From Mermis nigrescens (Eukaryota; Nematoda; Enoplea; Mermithida; Mermithidae), in NCBI GenBank assembly GCA_036768485.1, contig JAVLUZ010000142.1:21480290-21544289 (forward strand): a stretch of 64,000 nucleotides of DNA. Reading direction: 5' to 3'. Shown here in pieces: positions 54,186 through 62,756 of this stretch (position 1 is its first letter; every line of letters begins with the position of its first letter). The notes under the pieces were generated by a model that saw only the letters and a program-made list of their open reading frames with translations, made no database searches and had not been told where the DNA came from. The position numbers and the translations under genes were made by a program.

Positions 54186-56339
54186 CTTGATACGTAAACA
54201 CCCAAATCCTTTACAGAATTTACACTCTGTTCTACAGTCAGGTCAGAAATTCTATAAGAATGCTTGGGATTTCCAAAACCTAGATATAACGCGTAGCATT
54301 TTTCAGTAGCAATTTTTAACTGCCAATCCTTGGACCAGACTACGAGTTTAGCGATATCATCTTGAAGTTGGGTGTGATTGCTAGATAAATTATAAAGCTT
54401 GACGTCATCGGCAAAAAGGCAAACTTTGCTATTTAAGCGGTTGCTAATGTCATTTATGAATAAAACAAAAAGAATCGGGCCAAGTATACTGCCCTAAGGA
54501 ACACTGCTAGTGACAGATTTTTCGCTCGAAAACTGACCGTCAATAACAACCCTTTGAGTCCTATTGCTCAAAAAACAAGTTAAGCAACTCAATAAATCTC
54601 CAGAAAATCCAAAAAGTTTCCAGTTTTTAAATTAATTTACAGTGAACTACAGTGTCGAAAGCTTTGGAAAAATCAATGTAGATAACATCAACAGTGTTTT
54701 TTCATCAATTAATTTAGTCCATTCATTTTTGCACTTTAGTAATTGCAATTCACACGATTTACCCTTTTGGAAACCAAACTGACCAGAGGAGATCAAATTA
54801 TTCTCACGTAAATGTGCTTGCATCGTACTGTTAATTATCGATTCCATGATCTTACACGTAACACAACATAACGATATCAGCCTGTAATTTTTAGCATCAC
54901 TCCGGTCGCCCTTTTTATACACAGGAACAACATTAGCGGTGCGCCACAGTGCAGGAATACAATGGGTTTTGAAAGATATTTCAAAAATAGTGGTTAAGGG
55001 CTGGGTAAGTACAATAGCAAGTTTTTTCACAAAAAATGCGCAAAGTCCGTCAGGGCCAATCGATAATGATGGTTTAATTTTCCGTATAGCAGAAAAAACG
55101 ACATCATCAGAAAAACGAATGTTTGATAACGTTGGCTGTGCACAAGCATTAATAAGACCAAAATTCGTTTGCGTAGGAACACTAAAGACTGAAGCAAAAA
55201 GTGTGCTAAAAACGTTTGCCTTATCTTTGTCAGTAGAAGCAATCACACGATCGCCATCAGTTAAGATTGGAATAATTCTTTCACCACTGATACGAGAATT
55301 GACAAAATTATAAAAAGAATTCAAATTTCCAGATTTAATAAGTTTATCCTCTTTGGAAGAGTGAAATTTATAGATTTCGGCCTTTAATAACTTTGCACAG
55401 TTATTATAAACAGCTTTAGATTCAGGCGTTTTTCTCTGTTTATAAACATGCCACAGCCTCAGTTTTTTAGCAACCAGCTTTCTTATGTTCATTGGGTATC
55501 TTTTCACAGTTGCAGGTTTAGCTTCAATTTTTGGAACATGCTGGGAAATTAAAGGATTTATAACAGACAAAAATTTGTTGTAGAAATCATCACAAGTAAC
55601 GCAATCCGAAAAATGTCAGGCCACAAAATTGCGGACAAAAATAATTCAATCTGATCATAATTTGCTCTGCGAAAATTAAGTTTAGCTGAACTTTTTTCTT
55701 CCAAGATAGAACATTTAAGAGAAAAAGTAACAACCGAGTGATCACTAGTAGAAAAAGGTGGGTTGACTTCAACGTTTTCGATAGAATGGGCATCAAAAAT
55801 AACATCTAAAATATGCATACCGTGTGTTGGTTCAGAAACTTTTTGACTAAAAGACAGAGAAAGCATGCACTCGCAAAGAGATCGGTTAATAGGACTCGAA
55901 TATAAAATAAGACTAGATCAGTCTACATTAGGAAAATTTAAATCACCTAATAGGACAAAAGGATACTGTATCTGAGAGGCCCATTCTATAACACGGCAAA
56001 GCATTCTCATGTGGGAGAAATCATAATCCGGCGCCCTGTAAAAAAGTAGCACACGAATCTTGGAGCTTACGCCAATGAAATCAACAATAACTATTTCTTC
56101 ACTGAAAAGATTTTCCGGTACTTTCGGCAAGTAGGATTTTAAAGTACTTTTTGAAAGAATAAAAACACCTCCACCTTTTCGATTGATCCTATCAAAACAA
56201 TACACATTAAAACGGTTTAAATTGCAAAGTAAGCCATTAGATACACTAGGAGTTAACCAGGATTCACACACACACACACACACAATATCAAAATCATTTG
56301 CTGTTAAAAATGCATCAAACTCATTTAGTTTATTTAGTA

Positions 56340-57012
56340 TACTACGTGTATTAAATAAACAACAACGCAAAACTGACTGCCGTCCGCCAGGGGGCCCGCA
56401 TCCTCAAATTATGTGCGAATTTTTCTCCATGACAATTGACACTCGTTAGCATCAGCGCCGGACGTTCGATGCAACTGACGCTCCTCGTAAGCATCCTGAC
56501 GCTCCTGATCAGACAAATCGCGTCAAAACCAGATTCGCGTAGGATCCCGTCTGTCGCCCGCTGCAGGTTTAGGCGACTGGAAAGCTCACAACCACAAGTT
56601 GCAGGTGTGTGCTGAGGAAAATTGTATTTTGAGCAAGCGTTTGTATTTTTGATTAGGTATATTGCCCTCTCCCAAACGATAGCAATCAGTAATGTCTTTG
56701 GGATCAAAATCATGGTCATCCGCCAAGCGACGAACTTTGGCTAGATCAAAATTTTTTTGATCAGAAGCGGTGCCGGTTTTTAGTTCATTGAACAGCCCTG
56801 GTAGAACGTTCTTGAAGGTCAACGGCTATACGAACCGAGTCCAACACCGATGGGCCACAAACAGGCCCACCGCAAAAAGGAGGTCCACCTGCAAACATAG
56901 GGCAATGAGGGGCGGCTGTAGAAATATTTGACGATTGAGCAAAATCCACAGGCTCAGCGGGCAAAGGGGCAAAGTTCGGCTTCTGCAGCAATTTTTTTTC
57001 TGGACTCAGCAT
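56340..57012 (-). pseudogene. Retrotransposon ORF1 (nucleic-acid-binding type), frameshifted
   Basis: Three frames are needed. 57012-56785 gives a Pro/Gly/Cys-rich N-terminus (MLSPEKKLLQKPNFAPLP, CPMFAGGPPFCGGPVCG). 56822-56586 gives ASDQKNFDLAKVRRLADD, DPKDITDCYRLGEG and RLLKIQFSS, the RRM-like core typical of CR1/L2 ORF1. A third frame then reads RIWFRRDLSDQERQDAYEER and TSGADANECQLSWR, matching the usual C-terminal block. ORF1 ends just where ORF2 begins. Confidence 0.75.
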
Positions 57013-57390
57013 CTTTGAATCTATCAGAAAAAAGTATTTTTAAGAGAATCGGAGACAAAACTATATTAGAAAAAAATTCCAAAAAATGGAAAAAAATTGA
57101 AAATTGTTCATTTCTTCGTCGTTTCACTCAAAATTCTCCTCTCTTGAAAAAATTGACCTTCCAGATCCGAAAAAATCGTTATCCACTTCGACTACAATGA
57201 TTTCGTCACAGGTGGAAAATCGCCGGAAAATGGAAAAATAGGGTAAAACCCGGAAATGGAAAATGGAAAATGGAAATTCTTCTATTTTATTTATTTTCAA
57301 TGGAAAATGGTTAATTTTTAAAATTTTCAGTCGTAAATGTCAAACTCATGTCGTTTTTTGGAATATATTCGTTATTACTGATTTTTCAAT
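57013..57390 (-). promoter_or_regulatory. Retrotransposon leader, GGAAAATGG-rich
   Basis: It directly precedes the ORF1 start. It holds a direct GGAAATGGAAAATGG tract (57253-57273) and the phrase AACGATTTTTTCGGATCTGG on the minus strand, which recurs in tandem at 60700-61615. As internal promoters of non-LTR elements lie in the 5' leader, a promoter role is inferred, not seen. Confidence 0.45.
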
Positions 57391-57397
57391 TTCTTAC

Positions 57398-57605
57398 AAA
57401 ACAGCAGTTTTTTGGGTTTCTAATCATCATGAGCATTGCTAGAAACCCAAAACTGGCCGCGGAAGCCAGTTTTTCATATGCAAATTAGCCTAATTAGCAT
57501 AGTATGCAAATTAGGCTAATTAGCATATTGCAAACTTGCTTAATGGCTAGTCTTGGGTTCATCGCGCTGCTCATGATGATTAGAAGCCCAAAAAGTGCTG
57601 TTTGA
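57398..57605. repeat. Foldback element (208 bp)
   Basis: Arms GGGTTTCTAATCATCATGAG (57414) and CTCATGATGATTAGAAGCCC (57570) pair, extending outward through CAGCA/TGCTG to ~38 bp. The centre contains two inverted ATGCAAATTAG/CTAATTAGCAT units. No clear target duplication. Confidence 0.8.
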
Positions 57606-57745
57606 GGCTTCAGATTGGTGTCAGGGGATGATGTAAGCCTAAGCCAAAGATGGGGCAAAAATTGCTTCGCTCGCTTTGCTCGCTCCGCAATTTTCGCCCC
57701 ATCTGACTCGGGCTTACATCATCCCCTGGCACTAATTTGAAGGCG
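57606..57745. repeat. Large hairpin, ~67-bp arms
   Basis: The left arm (from GGCTTCAGATTGG through GGGGATGATGTAAGCC and GATGGGGCAAAAATTGC) pairs with the right arm (GCAATTTTCGCCCCATC, GGCTTACATCATCCCC, to GAAGGC). The loop region is CTCGCTTTGCTCGC. Abuts the foldback at 57605 and TTAGGC-type repeats at 57751. Confidence 0.9.
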
Positions 57746-58628
57746 CATAACTAAGCCTAAGCCTAAGCCAGTGCTAAGCTCAACTTAATGATTAGAAAAA
57801 CATGTTGTTTACACCACTCTATTCTAATCCTCCAGTTCGTTGGGCCTTTGTCACAATAATCAATTAGCGAAGTGCGATTGGAGCATCAAGATGAGTGAAA
57901 ATCCGTAGTAGTATAGATTTTTGGGCGCGGATAAAAGAACCGGAACGTTTTAGCTGCTAATCTGTTGAAAATATGATATAGTTAAGGGGCAGCAGAATTA
58001 GTGGTATCAGCCGAAATTGACGAATCCAAGGACTTTCTATATGGGTATACTCGAATTCTCGAATTCTCAAAGAATGCATGCTGGCAAAAGCACATTCAAA
58101 CTCGTCCTGGCCGTTGGTGCCTTCCGCTTTTTCACTGATACCTGTGCCCACCACATAGCGATTCCTTACATATTCACCCGTCAGTACGTACATTGAATAA
58201 AACTTAACAATGCGCGCGGGAGCATTGCATCCCCTTTTATAGGTAATTTTTCCAGTCATGCTAGAAAATTTAGCGCGAATCAATTTGATTCGCTGTTGAC
58301 GGATTTTGCAGAAGTCTAAAAAAACAAAGTTTTGCGCTCTTTCCTACCAATCGCACGTCAGCCTCTTAAATGTTGTCCAATCCGATCCTCGCCTGTAGTG
58401 AATATAGAAAGAAGTTCGATTTCTGTGATACAGTAATATTTGTGATTAGATAATTTTCATAAAGGAAGGTACTTGATCAAATGCGTTAAGGCTTTACTAA
58501 AATCAGTAAAAAGACCAAACTTGTGTTCAACAGATTTTCACTAATACCATATTCTATCGTTTCTATAAGTACGTTCCTCACTAATGTTTATGTCCCTCCT
58601 ACATCCGTACCAATCATTTCGGATCATG
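57746..58628. other. Short TTAGGC run and an unexplained frame
   Basis: 57751-57769 is GCCTAAGCCTAAGC-type sequence (TTAGGC on the other strand). A 108-codon minus frame (58283-57957) reads MTGKITYKRGCNAPARIVK, GTGISEKAEGTNGQDEF and ECAFASMHSLRIREFEY. The G-T-G-x-S-x-K-A-E spacing faintly recalls a dsRNA-binding domain but is not convincing. A TATAAAAGG lies at about 58240 on the same strand. 57840-58010 (plus) is a decayed inverted relative of 59300-59480. Confidence 0.3.
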
Positions 58629-59275
58629 TAATCGTCTGTTTCATTGAACTTTGAACGTCCCTTATTTATCCGGACAAACCTATTGGGGTTGAAAATTACC
58701 TCCCTCATAATTTTATGTAAATGTCCTTTAAACTAATGCGATAAACGTGATATTCTACAGTATAATGAGTTACAAGGAGTCAAACACATCCGCCTAATGG
58801 TGTTATCAATTACCTACTTCATGTTTATATGTAAATGTCCTTTAAACTTATGCTATTTACTTTATATTCTACAGTATAATGAGTTACAAGCAGTAAAACA
58901 CATCCGCATGTCTGTTTTTTATTCCATATAGTCTGTTTCATTGTACTTTGAACGTCCAACATTTACCCGCACACACCTAATGGGGGTATAAATTACATGG
59001 TGTTATCAATTACCTACTTCATGATTTTATGTAAATGTCCTTTAAACTTATGCTATTTACTTTATATTCTACAGTATAATGAAACACATCCGCATGTATG
59101 TTTTTTATTCCATATAGTCTGTTTCATTGTACTTTGAACGTCCCACATTTACCCGCACCCACCTCATGGGGTAAAAATTACCTACTTCCTGGTCCTTTAC
59201 ACTAATGCGGTAAACGTGATATGTTACAGTATAATGAGTTACGAGGAGTCAAACACATCCGCATGTCTCTTTATT
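58629..59275. repeat. Tandem repeat, about four units of ~110-190 bp
   Basis: Units carry GTCTGTTTCATTGTACTTTG, TATGTAAATGTCCTTTAAAC, TTCTACAGTATAATGAGTTA and AAACACATCCGCATGT in the same order, with internal deletions. Begins at about 58629 and stops at TCCAAATAAACTTATCAC. Confidence 0.9.
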
Positions 59276-59308
59276 ATTCCAAATAAACTTATCACATGAC
59301 TAATCGGT

Positions 59309-59477
59309 TCAGGATCGCTTCACTCTTTCACTAGTTCTGCTTCGCCTTTCCTCTGTCATATTTCCATCAGCTTTGCAGCTTGAACGTTCCGGTTTTCTTT
59401 CCGCGGCTGCCACTTGGCTGGTCTTCGTTTGTTCTAACACCTCTATGCTTCTCCTATCGCGGTTCGCTGGTTCCGAA
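59309..59477 (-). pseudogene. Short open frame with charged, Ser/Arg-rich composition; repeated sequence
   Basis: A 56-codon minus frame without its own Met reads VSEPANRDRRSIEVLEQT, AAAERKPERSSCKADG and TEERRSRTSERVKRS before a stop. GC content is higher than the surroundings. A decayed inverted relative lies at 57840-58010. It may be an exon or transposon-protein remnant; no domain is recognised. Confidence 0.3.
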
Positions 59478-59479
59478 AC

Positions 59480-60700
59480 TCATTTTTGTCGAATGATACC
59501 CCGTTTTTCACCAAATTTCTCTATTTTTGAGAAAATTTCGAAAGCGTAAATTAAAATGGAAAGTATACGAAAATGAAAAAATGGAACATGGTGTGAACGG
59601 AAAGCTTGCATAGGTACGTGGAAAGGAATGATATTGATTGAAATGAGGAGGACATGCATAAAGAAAGTGCTGAAAAAAAATTTTATGAAAAACGGACCAA
59701 TATTGGTGAAGATAGAGTTACTCAGGATAAAGCTATATTAAAGTGAGGTATTTTACAGTTTACCAAAAATGTTCCGAATTTGGGCTGAAAACATATGTAC
59801 CTATCTGACATTTTCAAGGTAGCTGATTACGAAAAAATAACTTTTATTTTACGGAAAAAAAATTTTAATTGAAAATTTTAAATTTGAAAAAACAATTTTT
59901 GCATGTTCTTTCTGTCTAGATAATGTGAAAATTCAGGTTTCTGCTTAAATGACGCTTAGGCTTAGGCTTAGTTTATCTGAGCAGGTGTTTTCGGCTGCTT
60001 AGGTCGAGGTCGCTCCCGCTTAGGTCGAGGTATAGATGCTTAGGTCGACTTATAGATGCTAAGGTCGATGTATAGATGCTCAGGTCGATGTATAAATGCT
60101 TAGGTCGACCTAAGTTGGGTACATGTTATTCTGCATTCCACTGTTTGAATCTTTAAATGGTTGGAACTTTAAGATAATCCAAAAATGCTGTTTGAATCGT
60201 ATTTAAGTAGAAATCTCTAACTGGATGTAAACAATGCTAAAAATAGTGAAATTAAAAAAAAATTTCTTGAAAATTTGGGCAAAAAATTACAAAAAAATTT
60301 TCTTTAATCTTGTTTCCACGCAGTATAACTTAATTTTTTGTAATCTGCGACCTTGAAAATGGCAGGAAAATATTAATTAGTAAAAATTGGAAACCTTGAT
60401 AAACTGCTAAAATTCCTTAAAGTGCTTCAAAATGATGAATGTCGAAGTATGATGTTTGAAGTACCGTAACTCTGTGAGTTTTGTATGGATTTGGTTTATT
60501 ATTTTTTCCGCGTCTTTTAGTGACACAAAGTATCGTTTTTGCGCAATTGTATGGCAGTTCTGCCGGAATGGCGCAAAATCGATTCACACCATATTCTTCA
60601 AAAACTCCAAAATTGTTCATTCCATTTTTGTTGAATTTTTTCCACTTTTAGTTGCGCTTTTAATATTTCTTCAGAAATAAAAAAATTTGGTGAAAAACGA
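59480..60700. other. Mostly unassigned, with two short tandem tracts
   Basis: 59954-59971 is GCTTAGGCTTAGGCTTAG. 60001-60115 is a ~20-bp minisatellite. The remainder is AT-rich with poly-A/T tracts; small frames at 60417-60680 show no motif. Confidence 0.4.
60001..60115. repeat. Minisatellite, ~20-bp unit
   Basis: About five units of GCTTAGGTCGATGTATAGAT with single-base changes. GCTTAGG at each unit start links it to the TTAGGC run 30 bp upstream. Confidence 0.9.
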
Positions 60701-61615
60701 CATGATTTCGACATTTACGACCGAAAATTTTAAAAATTAACAATTTTCCGTTGAAAATAGAGGAAATGGAAAATTTTCCATTTTCCATTTTCCATTTCGG
60801 GTCCGGAAATGGAAAATGGAAAATTTTCCATTTCCGGGTTATACCTATTTTTCCATTTTCCGGCGATTTTCCATCTGCGACGAAATCGTTGTAGTCGTAG
60901 TGGATAACGATTTTTTCGGATCTGGAAGGTCAATTTTTTCAAAAGAGGAGAATTTTGAGTGAAAAGACAAAGAAATGAACACTTTTTCGTTTTTTTTCCG
61001 TTTTTTGTAGACTTTTCCATATTTGGTTACGCTCTCGGAATTTCTTCAAATATAGAGAAATTTGGTGAGAAACGACATGATTTTGACATTTACGAACGAA
61101 AATTTTGAAAATTTACCATTTTCCGTTGAAAATAGAGGAAATGGAAAATTTTCCATTTTTATTTTTCCTTTCCGGGTTTTACCCTATTTTTCCATTTTCC
61201 GGCGATTTTCCATCTGCGACGAAATCGTTGTAGTCGAAGTGGTTAACGATTTTCTCGAATCTGGAAGGTCAATTTTTTCAAAAGAGGAGAATTATGAGTG
61301 AAAAGTCAAAAATTAACAATTTTTCGTTTTTTTTTCGTTTTTTGTAGACTTTTCCATTTTTCGTTACGCTTTCGAAATTTCTTCAAAAATGGAGAAATTT
61401 AGTGAGAAACGACATGAGTTTGACATTAACGACCGAAAATTCTGAAAATGAATTATTTTCCGTTGAAAATAAAGGAAATGGAAAATTTTACATTTCCATA
61501 TTCCATTTTGCGGCTTTTACCCATTTTTCCATTTCCTCCATTTTCCATTTCCGGCTTTTACCCATTTTCCATTTTCCATTTCCATTTCCATTTCCGGATT
61601 TTACCTTTCCCTCAC
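60700..61615 (+). repeat. Three tandem ~340-370-bp units of the retrotransposon leader type
   Basis: CGACATGA followed by TTTGACATT and ACCGAAAATT starts units at about 60700, 61068 and 61407. Each contains TTTCCGTTGAAAATA, GGAAATGGAAAATTTTCC and, in the first two, CGGCGATTTTCCATCTGCG and GATCTGGAAGGTC-like phrases, all present at 57013-57390 in the other orientation. The last unit ends in CCATTTTCCATTTCC runs. Confidence 0.85.
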
Positions 61616-61626
61616 GGTGTTAATGT

Positions 61627-61745
61627 TAGTGATCGACCGGGGCCACTTTTTTCCCGGGGCCGGGGCAGTACCGGGGCTGAAGAAAAATGTCCGGCCCCGA
61701 CCGGGGCCGGGGACGGGGGCCGGGGACGGGGCCGGGGGCCGGAGT
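61627..61745. repeat. GC-rich CCGGGGCC repeat block
   Basis: Starts AGTGATCGACCGGGGCC and continues as CCGGGGACGGGG repeats. The start recurs at 62420 (AGTGATCGTACGGGGACC), where a CCCCGACCCC block runs to ~62505. Similar to the GC ends of the hAT element at 53270-54185, so these are probably end fragments of related elements. Confidence 0.6.
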
Positions 61746-61749
61746 CAGA

Positions 61750-62195
61750 CAAGGAAAATATTATTGCATGACACATACTTGGGGTGGGCATAGAAAGAGA
61801 AATAATGAGCGACTGCTACATTCAGTAGTAAATGGCAAGCGAAAGTTATGTGCGCCTTTCCAAATCAAGTTTTATTACTCTATTTAGAAAAATTTCGACT
61901 TGATTGTAAATAGTATTGTTTTGCAACTAGATCATCTAGAATATGGAACGATCTTCCACAATATATTCGAAGTTCTCCAAATGTTGAGACATTTGAGAGG
62001 AATTTGAAGTAGGTTGATTTCGGGAATTTTTAATGAGGCACACATGAGCGCAATCTATTTTGCCTGTGTGTCCAGGACATGTCGCATTTTACACTATGCT
62101 ATTTTATTTTCCTTGCGACTTTGTTTTACCCTTGTGCTTTTTTCCGAATAAAATACCTAGGTATTAGTATATTAGTATTATTATTAATAAATTAT
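61750..62195 (+). pseudogene. 3' end of a second CR1-like retrotransposon
   Basis: The frame ending near 62010 reads TRSSRIWNDLPQYIRSSPNV and ETFERNLK then stop, the homologue of the WNSLPEAVVRSPSVASLREK tail at 52700-52790. Upstream, NNERLLHSVVNGKRKL (61805-61850) suits the preceding RT tail. The 3' tail has AATAAAATACCTAGG and ends in TATTAGTATTATTATTAATA repeats near 62195. The rest of the element is missing, replaced by the GC-rich block. Confidence 0.6.
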
Positions 62196-62756
62196 ATGTC
62201 ACTGCTATTAGCACACTCAATATCATTTGAATATTCACTACTGCTACTGCTGCTATAGCGATTGGGTGAAATAGGTATTAGACGTAACGTAATAAATGAG
62301 AAATATATAGCTTATCGGATCGGTCGCAATTCTGCAGTGTTGTTTACTTCCGCCTATCATTCAATTCCGCTGCAATAGCTATTCCACAAGAAACGCGGGC
62401 ATTCCTGTAGCTGGTTCCAGTGATCGTACGGGGACCCCGACCCCTACCCCGACCCCGAAAAACCCCGGTCTAAACCCCGACCCCGACCCCCGACCGGGGG
62501 CATGATTTTTCGAGTTGGGGTTGAACCTTTTTTCGGGGATGAAATATAGCATTTTATTTGTTGGTACATAGACGAATTGTATAAATAGCAAATAAATTCG
62601 GAACAAGGACGATTCATTCACCAGCAAAATTAATATGTTAAACTCGACACTCGCGATATTTCATAAGAAGTACGCCTGGTCGCCATGTTGTTAAGACGTA
62701 CATACATGTTCGCATATTTCCCATTATGAAGTGCGCCGAAATTACTGCGGAATCAC
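62196..62756. other. Mostly unassigned, one GC-rich block
   Basis: 62420-62505 is the CCCCGACCCC-type block described above. Otherwise AT-rich with no recognised gene. Confidence 0.4.

Larger units (their letters stand above)
52618..56370 (-). pseudogene. Retrotransposon ORF2: AP-endonuclease + reverse transcriptase, broken
   Basis: From 56370: endonuclease with FNTRSILNKLNEFDAFL, ESWLTPSVSNGLL, FYRAPDYD and the GDLNFPNVD catalytic block, then a stop and shift; SDHSVVTFSLKC at about 55740 closes the domain. RT from 55570: GPDGLCAFFVKKL, VVPVYKKGDRSDAKNYR, SSGQFGFQKGKS. A one-base slip in an A-run near 54695 precedes VDVIYIDFSKAFDTV; a TAG replaces Gln in SVP.GSILGP near 54500; the active-site box CLFADDVKLY is intact at about 54400. 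After the hAT insertion the tail resumes, and 53202-52618 encodes the C-terminus (VRPLLEYCSTVWNPYRKTH, HVWNSLPEAVVRSP). A CA-dinucleotide run at 56272-56283 has lengthened the endonuclease (DIVCVCVCESW). Confidence 0.9.
52328..57390 (-). mobile_element. CR1-like non-LTR retrotransposon, decayed, split by a hAT element
   Basis: On the minus strand the order is a GGAAAATGG-rich leader (57390-57013), ORF1 (57012-56340), ORF2 with AP-endonuclease and reverse transcriptase (56370-52618), and a 3' tail with AATAAAATATTTGTATTTG. The last ~115 bases are duplicated in tandem (52330-52447 and 52462-52577). Several frameshifts, one in-frame stop and the hAT insertion make it inactive. Assignment to the CR1/L2 group is by the C-terminal LLEYCSTVWNP...WNSLPEAVV region and ORF1 style, from memory. 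Confidence 0.85.

Noticed and set aside
54939..55313. 124-codon plus-strand frame
   Set aside because: Antisense shadow of the reverse transcriptase gene on the minus strand.
61687..61887. Gly/Arg-rich frame
   Set aside because: The first half is the translation of the GC-rich CCGGGG block; only the later part (NNERLLHSVV) is kept as retrotransposon tail.
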